Shown: positions 16,253 through 25,245 of the stretch, one piece after another
Numbering within the stretch: the stretch's first letter is position 1
How the letters are laid out: every line of letters begins with the position of its first letter
NCBI RefSeq assembly: GCF_001436045.1
Contig: NZ_AZER01000013.1
Coordinates: 82,721-146,720 of the forward strand
Direction of reading: 5' to 3'
Source: Limosilactobacillus frumenti DSM 13145
GTDB lineage: Bacteria; Bacillota; Bacilli; Lactobacillales; Lactobacillaceae
DNA: 64,000 nt
The notes under the pieces: generated by a model
Told to the model about the DNA's origin: nothing
Seen by the model: the letters and a program-made list of their open reading frames with translations, nothing else
Database searches by the model: none
Position numbers and translations under genes: made by a program

Positions 16253-17470
16253 TTAGTTAGCTTTTTGAGAGTGACGAGTTGCAAAGAAGATAATGACCCC
16301 GATGAGGATCAGGACTGCACCATATACAGGGAATGGAGCAGCCAGGCCAAAGCCAGATAATGATTGACCAAGTAAGGCGTTTGTCCATTGACCAACCGTT
16401 GGTGAGAAGAAGGCACCAAAGTTGAAACCAATTAGACAAAGGGAAGTAACAAGTGGTTGCTTGTCAGCTGGTGCTAAGTCCGGTAATAGGTTGAAAATCA
16501 GTGGGGACACCAGTTGTAATGGGAAACCGATAAGCAAAAGACCGATTACCATCATAATAAAGTTGTGGCCAGCAAAGCCAAATAAGAAGTTGGACAATGC
16601 CATTAAACCAAGGCCCAGGTAAACGGTGCCGAAACCGAGCCGTTTTTGAATGGAACCGTAGAAGAGGCCACCCAAAGTTGCACCAATCAACATCAGTGAT
16701 AAGAACATGGAAGAACCGGTGTACTGACTACCATTGATTTGAACAGCTAGACCAGGGAAACGGTTTTCCATACCAATGTAGTCGATACAAAGGATGAAGG
16801 CGAAGAGAACTAAAAGATAAACAACTGGACTGATTTTAGTAATCTGCTTGGGCTCTTCTGCAATGTCATCTGCTAGGTCATCTTCAGCGACATTTTTGTC
16901 TTGAGAAGCACTGTCGTCAGGAACCCGAACAGCAAAGAAGAAGAGGACAACAAATGCTAAAGCATAAACCAAGAAGGAAGCGTGCCAACCAGCAACACTT
17001 AAGATCAACCCTGCAATCGCTAGTGTACATGCTTGACCAACTTGTTCAGCGGCCGCCCGCCAACCCAGCATTTGCGCCCGGGTACTTCCTTCATACCAGA
17101 CAGAAATCAATGAAATAGCCTGAGAGTTGTAAAGCCCGTAACCGGCTCCCAAAATTAACCGCGAAATCAGGATTACCGTGTAGTTGTTGACGAACATTGG
17201 AATCAACCCAGCGATCCCAACAATCGTAACCCCGGCCATGATAATCTTCTTGTCAGAAATGTGGAACCATTGTTGAAGTAGTGGTGACAAAACGACAAAA
17301 ATCATTACGGCGAATGATGGTGTAGTAACAAGATACTCTGATTGTGGTTGACTAATGCCTAATGCTGCTTTTAATTGGGGAAGCGAACCCTGAATGGCAT
17401 AAGCACTGGTCACCATAAAGGAAACTGATAAGAAAGCCAATTTAGTGACTATTGAATTCTTATTGCTCAT
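16253..17470 (-). CDS. MFS transporter, probable sugar uptake partner of sucrose phosphorylase
   Basis: 405-residue 12-helix major facilitator. The N-half shows the loop LILGAGYGLYNSQAISLI and WRAAAEQVGQA; a charged cytosolic loop (DDSASQDKN to AEEPKQ) separates the halves. The frame stays open 44 codons upstream of ATG 17470, but that part crosses the operator/promoter, and AAGGAAAGAGAG precedes ATG 17470. It is first in the operon with gtfA, so sucrose or another glucoside is the likely cargo. By sequence alone it also resembles NarK/cyanate-permease-like MFS proteins, so the substrate stays open. Confidence 0.85.
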   Translation of the reverse strand: MSNKNSIVTKLAFLSVSFMVTSAYAIQGSLPQLKAALGISQPQSEYLVTTPSFAVMIFVVLSPLLQQWFHISDKKIIMAGVTIVGIAGLIPMFVNNYTVILISRLILGAGYGLYNSQAISLISVWYEGSTRAQMLGWRAAAEQVGQACTLAIAGLILSVAGWHASFLVYALAFVVLFFFAVRVPDDSASQDKNVAEDDLADDIAEEPKQITKISPVVYLLVLFAFILCIDYIGMENRFPGLAVQINGSQYTGSSMFLSLMLIGATLGGLFYGSIQKRLGFGTVYLGLGLMALSNFLFGFAGHNFIMMVIGLLLIGFPLQLVSPLIFNLLPDLAPADKQPLVTSLCLIGFNFGAFFSPTVGQWTNALLGQSLSGFGLAAPFPVYGAVLILIGVIIFFATRHSQKAN

Positions 17471-17506
17471 AATGAAAAAATACTCTCTTTCCTTAGAGTG
17501 TGGTCT

Positions 17507-17579
17507 TGATAAACGTTTATCATTTTTACTTTGTGTGAATAATATACTATGGGATTTTTTAAATGTCAAACGTTTATCA
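17507..17579 (-). promoter_or_regulatory. Promoter with two LacI-type operators for the MFS-gtfA operon
   Basis: TGATAAACGTTTATCA (17507-17522) is a perfect 16-bp palindrome; TGTCAAACGTTTATCA (17564-17579) is a close copy. On the minus strand the second overlaps the -35 box TTGACA (17569-17564), which stands 17 nt from TATATT (17546-17541); the first lies just downstream of the start point. This is the layout of LacI-family repression, possibly with looping. The regulator gene is not in the window. Confidence 0.8.
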
Positions 17580-17759
17580 ATGTTTTTTGGAATCATTTTC
17601 ATTGTTGATAGTAAGCAGTTTATGAAAAATAAAAATGAAAGCTTATCTGATGGTACTTTTCACTCTGTTAGGCGATTAAGTGAAAAAGTGAATAAGCAGA
17701 AAAATATTGTTTTACTGGCCGCTATGGTATGGTGGAGAAAACACTGATGGAGGTGCACA

Positions 17760-19085
17760 ATGAAAAAATACGACTACATTTTGATTGGGTCCGGACCGGC
17801 TGCGTACAAGATGTCTAATTTGCTGGCGGGGACGACGCGCAAAGTATTAGTGATTGATGGTGGAGAGTTTGGCGGCACTTGTCCAAACTATGGTTGTGAG
17901 CCTAAGATTTTCCTCGAAGGTGCCACGCGAGCCGTTTTGCAAAGTCAACAATTATTGGGACGAGGGATTAAACAGGCTGCCCAGATTGATTGGCATGATT
18001 TAATGACTACTAAATTAAATCGATTTAATCCGTGGCCGGCGGAGACCAAGGCGATTATTGCCAAAAGTCATGATGTCGAAGATGGATATGCGCACTTCGT
18101 TGATGAAAAGACAGTGGTGGTAAATGGTCATGAATACCGTAGTGACCATATCATCATTGCCACCGGTCAACACCCAAATCACTTAGATATTCCTGGTGAC
18201 CAGTGGACTCATACTAGTACCGATGTGCTATCGTTACCCCACTTACCACAACACGTTACTTTTATTGGTGCTGGTTATGTAGCAATGGAATTAGCGACAG
18301 TACTGGGAGCTGCTGGGGCCGCAGTAACGTTGATTGATCACTCAGATCGTCCTCTGAAGGCTTTTCCAGCCAAAAAAGCCGCTGTGGTCAAGAAGGCGAT
18401 GGAAGAACGGGGAATTGAATTCTTATTTAATACTGGTGTTCAGGCTGTTCAGCAACAGGATGAGGGCTTTATTGTGCAAACTGACCATGGTGAGGTTCCT
18501 ACCGACTATGTTGTCGATGCTAGTGGGCGTCGACCGAATATTGAACAGTTGGCATTGGACAAAGCAGGAGTGCAGTTTGATCGTGGTGGTGTGATTGTGA
18601 ATGATCACCTACAGACCAGTAATCCGCACGTTTATGCAATAGGGGATGTGGTCAGTCGTCCGCAAGCTAAACTGACCCCGGTAGCTGAGTTTGAAGGGCA
18701 GTACCTCTTTGATTACTTGGAGGGTCACTCCGCCGCCGCAATTGAATATCCAACCATCGGAACAGCAGCCTTTACCTTTCCAGAAATTGCCGCAGCTGGT
18801 GTTACTGAAGATGATGTGCGAGAAAACTCCGCGTACCAGGTCAAGTCGTTTGACCTGCATTACGCTAGTTTAGCAGCTGGTCAAAATGACCAGTCTGGCC
18901 GATTGACGTTAGTTTTCAAAGATGACCTATTAGTAGGTGCTAGCGAAGTTGGCGATTATGCAGCGGATGACATTAATAATTTCTTGCCAGTGATTGGATT
19001 ACGTATAACTGGCGAGCAATACCGTCAAGCAGTAATTACCATTTATCCGGCATTAGCTGATAAAATTGCTAGTAGTTTAAACTAG
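17760..19085 (+). CDS. Pyridine nucleotide-disulfide oxidoreductase
   Basis: 441-residue flavoprotein of the glutathione reductase/mercuric reductase/lipoamide dehydrogenase family. FAD site GSGPAAY (10-16); redox-active disulfide CPNYGC (Cys41, Cys46) in a GGTCPNYGCEP context; NAD(P) site GAGYVAMELA; second FAD motif YAIGDV; C-terminal dimerisation domain from about 330. The family's catalytic HPTxxE dyad near the C-terminus is replaced by YPALAD (Tyr429), so the usual His acid/base is missing. No E2/E3 complex genes are adjacent, making a lipoamide role unlikely. ATG 17760 has GGAGGTG upstream. Thiol or unknown disulfide reduction is a guess. Confidence 0.88.
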   Translation: MKKYDYILIGSGPAAYKMSNLLAGTTRKVLVIDGGEFGGTCPNYGCEPKIFLEGATRAVLQSQQLLGRGIKQAAQIDWHDLMTTKLNRFNPWPAETKAIIAKSHDVEDGYAHFVDEKTVVVNGHEYRSDHIIIATGQHPNHLDIPGDQWTHTSTDVLSLPHLPQHVTFIGAGYVAMELATVLGAAGAAVTLIDHSDRPLKAFPAKKAAVVKKAMEERGIEFLFNTGVQAVQQQDEGFIVQTDHGEVPTDYVVDASGRRPNIEQLALDKAGVQFDRGGVIVNDHLQTSNPHVYAIGDVVSRPQAKLTPVAEFEGQYLFDYLEGHSAAAIEYPTIGTAAFTFPEIAAAGVTEDDVRENSAYQVKSFDLHYASLAAGQNDQSGRLTLVFKDDLLVGASEVGDYAADDINNFLPVIGLRITGEQYRQAVITIYPALADKIASSLN

Positions 19086-19138
19086 AATAAGAAAGAGAGA
19101 ACTAACTGGCTAGTTTGTTTTCTAATCCCGTAAGTTAC

Positions 19139-19184
19139 AAAGAGGGCCCTAGTATTCGGCAGATCCGAACGCTAGAGCCCTTTG
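19139..19184. terminator. Convergent-junction terminator, family B copy 1
   Basis: AAAGAGGGCCCTAG and TTCGG pair imperfectly with CCGAA and CTAGAGCCCTTT. The right arm plus TGTGTACT recurs at 38348-38365. Confidence 0.7.
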
Positions 19185-19243
19185 TGTACTGCGCTGTAGC
19201 ATTGCCAACTAGGGGACCTATGCCACAGCCGCTTTATTGATAT

Positions 19244-20086
19244 TTAGTATTGGCGATTTTCTTCATATGTTAATTCTGGTTCCCGACCAGTTCGACTGAA
19301 GGTATTCAACGCATTAATTTGGTTCATTTCATTGCTACTAAGCTCAAAGTCATAAATATCAGCATTTTGAGTGATCCGTTCAGCATGCACTGATTTAGGA
19401 ATGAAGGAAACACCCCGCTGAAGGTGCCAACGGAGAATTACTTGGGCGGTTGACTTACCATGTCGTTTAGCAATTTCTTGAATTTCTGGAATTTGCAAAA
19501 CTGCTCCCCGACCGAGAGGACTCCAGGCTTGGGTGACAATGTGATGAGCCTGATTGAAGGCTAACATTGGGGTTTGTGTTAAGCGGGGGTGTAGTTCAAT
19601 TTGGTCCACAACCGGCATTTCATGAGCCTTGGTTGCCAGGTATTGAAGATGGATAATTTGATAATTGCTGACCCCAATTGATTTGGTAAGGCCTTCTTTC
19701 TTCATATCCTCCAAGGCACGCCAGGTATCAAAGAAGGCGCGTTGGATTGGCCAGTGGACGAGAAGGAGGTCGACATAATCAGTCCGGAGCTTCCGCAATG
19801 ATTCCTTAACTGAGTTAATTGCGGAGTCGTAACCCTGGTTAGCTTCGGAGACCTTAGTTGTCAAAAAGTAATCTTGACGGGGGATACCAAGCTGTTCAAA
19901 TGCCGCCCCTACTTGGCCTTCGTTACCATATAGTTGGGCAGTATCAAATAAGCGGTAGCCATCTTTGTAGGCTTGACGAACCGCGTTGGTCATCGTATCT
20001 TGACCGTCAACTTTGTATAGGCCAAACCCTTCCTGGGGCATTTTGTTGCCGTCAGCCAGGGTGAGTAAATTTGTTTTAATATCCAT
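19244..20086 (-). CDS. Aldo/keto reductase (2,5-diketogluconate reductase-like)
   Basis: NADPH-dependent reductase of carbonyl compounds, 280 residues, TIM-barrel fold. The catalytic tetrad is visible: Asp and Tyr in RLFDTAQLYGNE, Lys in FLTTKVSE, His in LLLVHWPI. The cofactor segment IPKSVHAERITQN near the C-terminus is typical. ATG 20086 has an AGAAGG site; the frame runs on to 20161 without ribosome signals. Downstream it converges on the disulfide reductase gene across the repeated terminator. The physiological substrate cannot be read from sequence. Confidence 0.92.
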   Translation of the reverse strand: MDIKTNLLTLADGNKMPQEGFGLYKVDGQDTMTNAVRQAYKDGYRLFDTAQLYGNEGQVGAAFEQLGIPRQDYFLTTKVSEANQGYDSAINSVKESLRKLRTDYVDLLLVHWPIQRAFFDTWRALEDMKKEGLTKSIGVSNYQIIHLQYLATKAHEMPVVDQIELHPRLTQTPMLAFNQAHHIVTQAWSPLGRGAVLQIPEIQEIAKRHGKSTAQVILRWHLQRGVSFIPKSVHAERITQNADIYDFELSSNEMNQINALNTFSRTGREPELTYEENRQY

Positions 20087-20212
20087 GAAATGACCTTCTT
20101 TCCTCTTTTTATGATCGCCTTGTTGGTTGAATAAGTCAAAAATCCTGCTTAATACGAACAAAACGGACTTCTTGTTAACTAACAGGCAGTCCGTTTACCA
20201 AGATATGAATTT

Positions 20213-20983
20213 TTAATCGAGAATCGAGTTTGTTACCCGTGCAAGCTGGGCAACGACATCTTCACCACTCTGCATAGATTGGTTGTGGTCACTGTAAACC
20301 GCAATTGTATAACTCGTGCCGTCTTCATTTCTGACGTAACCAATACTATTGACAATCCACTTTTCACGACCGTTTTCGAGCCAGCCATTTTTGACTGCCC
20401 AGTGGCTACCAGCAGCAGTGATCCCCCAGGCTTGGTCAGGGTCAACGTTTTCCATTAGTTCTTTAATGTAGTCACGCGAATTAGCGGTTAACAATGAAGA
20501 TTTGTAAAAAATATTGTTTAGCAGCTTGATTTGATCGCGAGGAGTAGTCGTTGATAATCCCCAGGAATCTGCAGCAATTGAATTATTCATTCCAAACTGG
20601 TTAAAGGTTGACTGTAAGCCAGACTGGCCACCAAGGGTCTTGAATAACTTGTTAGTGGAGTCATTATCACTTTCTTCAATCATTGCCTTGGCTAATTTCT
20701 TCTGGTGGGTAGTTAAGTTGCCATTTTGCTTCATTAGCAATCCCGCCAGGATAGATACCTTGACCGTACTGGCCATGTGATAGTGGTGGTCGGGAACATT
20801 GGATGAATAGTAGGTACGGTGCTTTTTACTAGAATAAACAGCAATCCCGACTTTGTTGTTCGAGGTATAGGTAATTTTACTCCACGCAGATTTAAGTCGG
20901 GGACTAGTAGCAGTGAAGTGGTGAATCCCCCAGATTGCTAGGAGGACCAACAAAATGATGGAAATTAATCGACGACGACTCAT
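20213..20983 (-). CDS. Membrane-anchored class A beta-lactamase-like serine hydrolase
   Basis: 256 residues. One N-terminal hydrophobic helix (about 5-22) without a clear cleavage site, so it is likely a membrane-anchored outer-face enzyme. Motifs: SxxK as STVK (after HMA), SDN in EESDNDST, and the KTG box as KNG in AVKNGWLENG. The Glu166-type deacylating residue is not obvious, so it is more likely a DD-peptidase/esterase-like protein than a true beta-lactamase. ATG 20983 follows AGGAATGCG. It is divergent from the DD-carboxypeptidase gene dacA, suggesting a shared cell-wall role. Confidence 0.85.
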   Translation of the reverse strand: MSRRRLISIILLVLLAIWGIHHFTATSPRLKSAWSKITYTSNNKVGIAVYSSKKHRTYYSSNVPDHHYHMASTVKVSILAGLLMKQNGNLTTHQKKLAKAMIEESDNDSTNKLFKTLGGQSGLQSTFNQFGMNNSIAADSWGLSTTTPRDQIKLLNNIFYKSSLLTANSRDYIKELMENVDPDQAWGITAAGSHWAVKNGWLENGREKWIVNSIGYVRNEDGTSYTIAVYSDHNQSMQSGEDVVAQLARVTNSILD

Positions 20984-21144
20984 TTAGCGCATTCCTCTAT
21001 TCCTGATTGATAATAGTCATAAAAGTAATGATAGCATTCAAAATGGTAATCGTAAACGATAATCAAAATTTTAAAGAAAACGTCATATTTACATGACATA
21101 AATTGAGCTATGATTGTTAACAGCATTGAAGGAGGACGGATTAG

Positions 21145-22392
21145 ATGGTCCAAAAAGTATTTCGCTGGTTGGTAATTATGGCCACCACAGTCTTAATAGT
21201 AAGTAGCGCACTCCTGCCCAGTACTTCAGCTCAGGCCGCAGCGTTCAAGTTAAATGCCCGCTCGGCATACGCTATTGATGCGCAAACGGGGCAAGTACTA
21301 TACCAAAAGAATGCCCGCAAGAAGTATCCGGTCGCTTCATTGACCAAGGTTTTAACTCTAGCGGTGATTGAACAGGATGTTGCCGCTCATAAGTTGCGTT
21401 GGAATCAGAAGGTGAAGGTCACCCCTGCAGTGGCAAAGGTGGCTAATGACTGGCATTTTTCGAATGTGCAGTTGAATGCTGGAGAATCCTATACCGTTCG
21501 CCAGTTAGCCGAATCAATGATGATTGTATCTGCTGATGGTAGTACTGAAGCACTGGCATTAGCCGATGCTGGGAGTACGGCGGCTTTTAATAAGAAGATG
21601 CAGGCGGTCGCACGAAAAGCCGGTGTTAAGGATGCCAAGATCTATAACATGATTGGGTTACCTAATGAGGACTTAGGGAAAAATAAGATTAAGGGTGTCG
21701 ATAAAGATGCTGAAAATCTGTTTTCTGCACGGGATATGGCGCTGATTTCTAAATACCTAATTGATAATTACCCTGATGCATTGAAGATCACGAAGACAAA
21801 GTTTGCTAACTTCCGGGTAAGTGAGGGTCAAAGTGAACGCCTGGTTAATATTAATTCCTTATTGCCGAAGAATGGCTTTGCCCCCAAAAATGGGGAAATT
21901 GATGGGCTGAAGACCGGTAACACAGATGCAGCCGGTAAGTGCATCATTACTACGGGGACCTTTGATGGACGGCGAATTATCTTAGTTGCTTTGCATACGA
22001 AGGGTGATTGGAATCGGCAGTCGAAGGAATCGAAAGAGTTTTATGAACAGTTAACTGATCGCTACCAGCCGGTAACCTTGAACACAACTCAACAAGTTAG
22101 TCGGCAGGTACAAAGAATGCGAGTTGTTCATGCGAAGAAACGTCGCTCGACGAAGTTGGACCTGCAGCGGGCAACTGCTGTGTGGGTACCTAAGGGAATG
22201 ACTTGGCAACAGATGAAGCCTAGCTTGATAGTAAAGCAGGCGGATCGGTCAATGACAGGGAGCCTGAAGGCACCGGTTAAGAAGGGCCAGCAAGTTGGTT
22301 ACCTAGTGCTGCACCCTGGTGATCTGCCGAAGGTTAAGATGCCGGTGAAGGCACTGAACAATGTGCAGAGAAGTGGGTGGTTCGACCTTTAA
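21145..22392 (+). CDS. dacA: D-alanyl-D-alanine carboxypeptidase (PBP5 type, S11)
   Basis: Trims the terminal D-Ala from peptidoglycan stem peptides outside the cell. 415 residues with a Sec signal peptide (hydrophobic 9-24, cleavage near SAQAAA). Catalytic motifs: ASLTK (nucleophile Ser and Lys), KTG in GLKTGNTDAAG. The middle SxN motif reads SADGST, with Asp where Asn is usual. A PBP5 C-terminal beta domain (about 300-400) is present, but no clear amphipathic membrane anchor follows; the protein ends at GWFDL. ATG 21145 has AAGGAGG. Divergent from the serine hydrolase gene. Confidence 0.92.
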   Translation: MVQKVFRWLVIMATTVLIVSSALLPSTSAQAAAFKLNARSAYAIDAQTGQVLYQKNARKKYPVASLTKVLTLAVIEQDVAAHKLRWNQKVKVTPAVAKVANDWHFSNVQLNAGESYTVRQLAESMMIVSADGSTEALALADAGSTAAFNKKMQAVARKAGVKDAKIYNMIGLPNEDLGKNKIKGVDKDAENLFSARDMALISKYLIDNYPDALKITKTKFANFRVSEGQSERLVNINSLLPKNGFAPKNGEIDGLKTGNTDAAGKCIITTGTFDGRRIILVALHTKGDWNRQSKESKEFYEQLTDRYQPVTLNTTQQVSRQVQRMRVVHAKKRRSTKLDLQRATAVWVPKGMTWQQMKPSLIVKQADRSMTGSLKAPVKKGQQVGYLVLHPGDLPKVKMPVKALNNVQRSGWFDL

Positions 22393-22488
22393 TGAGTGTG
22401 AGACCGTTTAAAGTCCTGTAGGATTATCCTAGTAAGGTGCTGCCGACGTGACAACGTGGTAACATATAGAAATATAACTCTAATAACC

Positions 22489-22527
22489 AAAAAGGTCCCG
22501 TAATCGCAATGATTGCGGGACCTTTTT
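22489..22527. terminator. Bidirectional terminator between dacA and galM
   Basis: AAAAGGTCCCG pairs with CGGGACCTTTT around a further AATCGCAATGATT stem-loop, with A- and T-runs on both sides. Confidence 0.88.
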
Positions 22528-22544
22528 CATTTTAAACCATTTGG

Positions 22545-23585
22545 TTAATATTCAACGTGCCACTTGATGGTGTAATTCTTTTCTTCATTTGGATGTAACG
22601 TAATATCACCGAAACCATCATGATTGATAGCATCAGATAAGGTTTGGGCTTCCATAGCCAAGCCGAGGTGAGGATGAACTTGACCATGGTTGTAAACTGC
22701 CGGATCATCAGAATTCATGGAGTACATGATCAAGGCGTTCCGGTCAGAATACAAAGTCATCTTCCGCCCACTTTCTGGATCTTCCAGAGTGGCGACCGGC
22801 TTAGTTAAGCTTGGTTCAACTTCCCAGATGTCATCGAACCCATTTTCCTTGGTAGAAGCCATCTTTTGCAAAGCATCGCCCAGACGAGTTGGCTTGCTGA
22901 AGTCAAATGGCGTTCCAGCGTTGTCCAGCCGTTTGCCTGTTGGAATCTTACCATCGTCAACTTCCAGGTGGTCCTTCGAGTTAACGTACAACTTCAATTG
23001 ATCAACAGTCTTAACACTAGCTGCGGCCATGTTCCAATAAGTGTGGTTAGTTGGATTGAATAGCGTGTCAGCATCAGAGGTTGCGCTAAATTTGAGGGTT
23101 AAATTATCGTCGTTATCTAACGTGTAGGTAGCAGTGACGTGAATAGTCCCTGGGAAGGTATCCATTTCTTCAGTCAGTGTTAAGCTAAGGGTGATTGACA
23201 GGTAATCCGCGGTTTTCTTCGTTCCATCGACGTTCCAGATGTAAGAATAGAAACCATTTGTTCCGCCATGAAGACTGTTTTTGCCTTCGTTTTGTTCCAC
23301 CTGGTATTCTTTGCCGTTAATGGAGAAATGACCATTAGCAATTCGACCAGCGACCCGACCAATTAACCGGTCAGTACAGAAACCATTATTGGTGTATTCA
23401 TCAAGGTTCTCGGATGTTAGCACCATGTCAGCCTTGCCGCCATCCTTGGTTGGCACCTTAAATGATTGCAGCAGGCCAGCAAAATCGAGGATCCCAGCCT
23501 GGACACCATTGTTGTTAGTTAAAACATACTTGGTAACCGGCTTACCCTTATATGTTCCAAACGGTTCTTGAGCGATATTCATCAT
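22545..23585 (-). CDS. galM: Aldose 1-epimerase (galactose mutarotase)
   Basis: Interconverts alpha and beta anomers of galactose or glucose, feeding the Leloir pathway. 346 residues. Catalytic and substrate residues: RVAGRIANG, SLHGGTNGFYSYIWN (His), FNPTNHTYWNM (catalytic His), FDDIWEVE (Asp), and LAMEAQTLSDAINH (catalytic Glu). ATG 23585 follows AAGGAGGT by 7 nt; a second ATG is adjacent. No galK/galT genes are in the window. Upstream are an AAGCGCTT core resembling a CcpA site and a LacI-type palindrome, so sugar-dependent control is likely. Confidence 0.95.
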   Translation of the reverse strand: MMNIAQEPFGTYKGKPVTKYVLTNNNGVQAGILDFAGLLQSFKVPTKDGGKADMVLTSENLDEYTNNGFCTDRLIGRVAGRIANGHFSINGKEYQVEQNEGKNSLHGGTNGFYSYIWNVDGTKKTADYLSITLSLTLTEEMDTFPGTIHVTATYTLDNDDNLTLKFSATSDADTLFNPTNHTYWNMAAASVKTVDQLKLYVNSKDHLEVDDGKIPTGKRLDNAGTPFDFSKPTRLGDALQKMASTKENGFDDIWEVEPSLTKPVATLEDPESGRKMTLYSDRNALIMYSMNSDDPAVYNHGQVHPHLGLAMEAQTLSDAINHDGFGDITLHPNEEKNYTIKWHVEY

Positions 23586-23604
23586 ACACTGTACCTCCTT
23601 GAAA

Positions 23605-23675
23605 AGTAAGCGCTTTATATTAAACTACATCCTTATTCTACCACAACTAAGTTCAGACGTATGCAACCGGTTGCA
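23605..23675 (-). promoter_or_regulatory. CRE-like site and LacI-type operator upstream of galM
   Basis: AGTAAGCGCTTTAT (23605-23618) has the AAGCGCTT core of a catabolite-responsive element, between ribosome site and probable -10 box TAGAAT. TGCAACCGGTTGCA (23662-23675) is a perfect 14-bp palindrome with the central CCGG of LacI-family operators, just upstream of the promoter and touching the DUF2252 stop codon. Confidence 0.6.
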
Positions 23676-25064
23676 CTATTTTGAGCTGACTGCTTGTTGG
23701 AAGGCTTGAAAATCAACCGCTACTTGCTTGGCATATTCGTTTGTCCAGGTGACCAATCCCTGGTCGAGAGCTTTTTGTCCCTTCAGATAGCCGCGGATCA
23801 TTGGTGCGGTTGGACTTTGGTAGTGAGCAATTGCCAGTAGGAAGGCACAGATCTGACAATACAGGTTGAAACTTTCCCGGTCTAATTTGGCAACGTTAAT
23901 AGATTCCTTCATGTCCCGGAATTGACGAATGTAGTAACTTCTGCCCCCAAAAGCCGTACTGCCGAGGAAGGGATCAGATGATGATTGGAGGACCTTTTGA
24001 GCAGTGACGATTCGGCGGCCGGCACGCACACTACTTTGGATGGCCTCTTCGACGGGCAGTTTTAACAAGTTATAACGCAGCGGCATCGCTTCCTTGACCT
24101 GAAGAACGAGGTGGCTACCGTCAATGCCCGTTAACAATATTAGGTAACAACGGGTCCCAAAGCTCCCGACCCCGACACTGTAACGAATAATGTCACTGAT
24201 CTGGAAATTGGCGAGGAAAACGCGAATATCCTGGCGAACAGTGGAGCGGTAGGCATTATAACCGGCCACGATTTGTTGATACTTAACAGCGCTGACATGT
24301 TTAGCACGTGGTGGATTGTCCTTGAACCGTAACTGACCATTATTATCAGTAGCCGCCATCTTTTGAGTAATCTGTTCAGAATTACTGTGCTGGCTTTTCT
24401 TAATAATCTTATTAAGAATCTTGGTCATTTGATGGTGTTTATCGTCAACCGTATCAATTGACTTCATCATGTCATGGATTTCATATGAAGAGTAAAAACG
24501 TTGGGCAAGGGTGAGCTTATCAACCCGCTTAATGGCGTGACGGTAGGTCTTAGTCATCAGATGGAGGATCTGGTCAAGGTCATCTTCTGTAAAGCGGTTT
24601 TCTTCGCCGGCTAATTTAGCACTGACCAACAGGCGTTTAAGATCACTTTCCCAGTTACCGATGCGGGCTTCATCAAAGTCATTCAAGCCAAATAATAGTT
24701 GTCGTTCAGGTGATGCATAGAAGCCGTAATTATTGACGTGGGCGTCACCACAAATAATTGTGGGGATGCCACTTTGATTTTGGGCTTTCAAATCCCTCTC
24801 CATCAATTCAGCTGTTCCTCGGAAAAAGGCAAACTTGCTGGCCAGCATTCGTTGATGACGGAGCGGTAACAATTCTTGGATCATGTTAGCTTCTGTCTGC
24901 TTGATTGCTGCTACTGGATCACGGTTAACGGGCTTAAAAGCAACCAAGTCCGCCGTGGTTATTTTTTGTTGGCGGTATTGTCCAGCAGCTTTTAGTTCAT
25001 CTTTCGTCCGGTTAATGCTGATCTTTTTTAAATCAAACAGATCTAGATTTTCTTTACTAGGCAT
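23676..25064 (-). CDS. DUF2252 family protein (kinase-like fold)
   Basis: 462-residue cytosolic protein. Recognised by FFRGTAELMERDL, ICGDAHVNNYGFYASPE and LFGLNDFDEARIGNWESDLKRL, which resemble the catalytic-loop D-H-x-N and DFD segments of aminoglycoside-phosphotransferase-like kinases, plus GVGSFGTRCY and QVKEAMPL. The family has no established reaction. ATG 25064 lies 9 nt from GAGGAGT. It is upstream of galM on the same strand, but galM has its own control region, so co-transcription is uncertain. Divergent from the pRiA4b ORF-3-like gene. Confidence 0.9.
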   Translation of the reverse strand: MPSKENLDLFDLKKISINRTKDELKAAGQYRQQKITTADLVAFKPVNRDPVAAIKQTEANMIQELLPLRHQRMLASKFAFFRGTAELMERDLKAQNQSGIPTIICGDAHVNNYGFYASPERQLLFGLNDFDEARIGNWESDLKRLLVSAKLAGEENRFTEDDLDQILHLMTKTYRHAIKRVDKLTLAQRFYSSYEIHDMMKSIDTVDDKHHQMTKILNKIIKKSQHSNSEQITQKMAATDNNGQLRFKDNPPRAKHVSAVKYQQIVAGYNAYRSTVRQDIRVFLANFQISDIIRYSVGVGSFGTRCYLILLTGIDGSHLVLQVKEAMPLRYNLLKLPVEEAIQSSVRAGRRIVTAQKVLQSSSDPFLGSTAFGGRSYYIRQFRDMKESINVAKLDRESFNLYCQICAFLLAIAHYQSPTAPMIRGYLKGQKALDQGLVTWTNEYAKQVAVDFQAFQQAVSSK

Positions 25065-25245
25065 GATGAATGTACTCCTCGTTCAAGTAATTAATTTTAT
25101 TGTAATGGTTTTGTTACGATTGTCGAGAAAATTTGAGTTTGCCCGGGCATTCTGCCACAATAAAGGCAAAGACAAGTGACCGTTCATCAAAGTAAGTAAC
25201 GGCACAGCTATATTGAAAATATAGTGCAGGCAAGGAGTGATTGCA

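Noticed and set aside
17445..17747. A 100-residue open frame on the plus strand overlapping the MFS-gtfA promoter and operators
   Set aside because: No ribosome site, odd composition, and it crosses a promoter region with two operators. It is better explained as chance.
20213..20983. True class A beta-lactamase
   Set aside because: SxxK and SDN are present, but the KTG box is KNG and a deacylating Glu is not evident. It is kept as a beta-lactamase-like serine hydrolase only.
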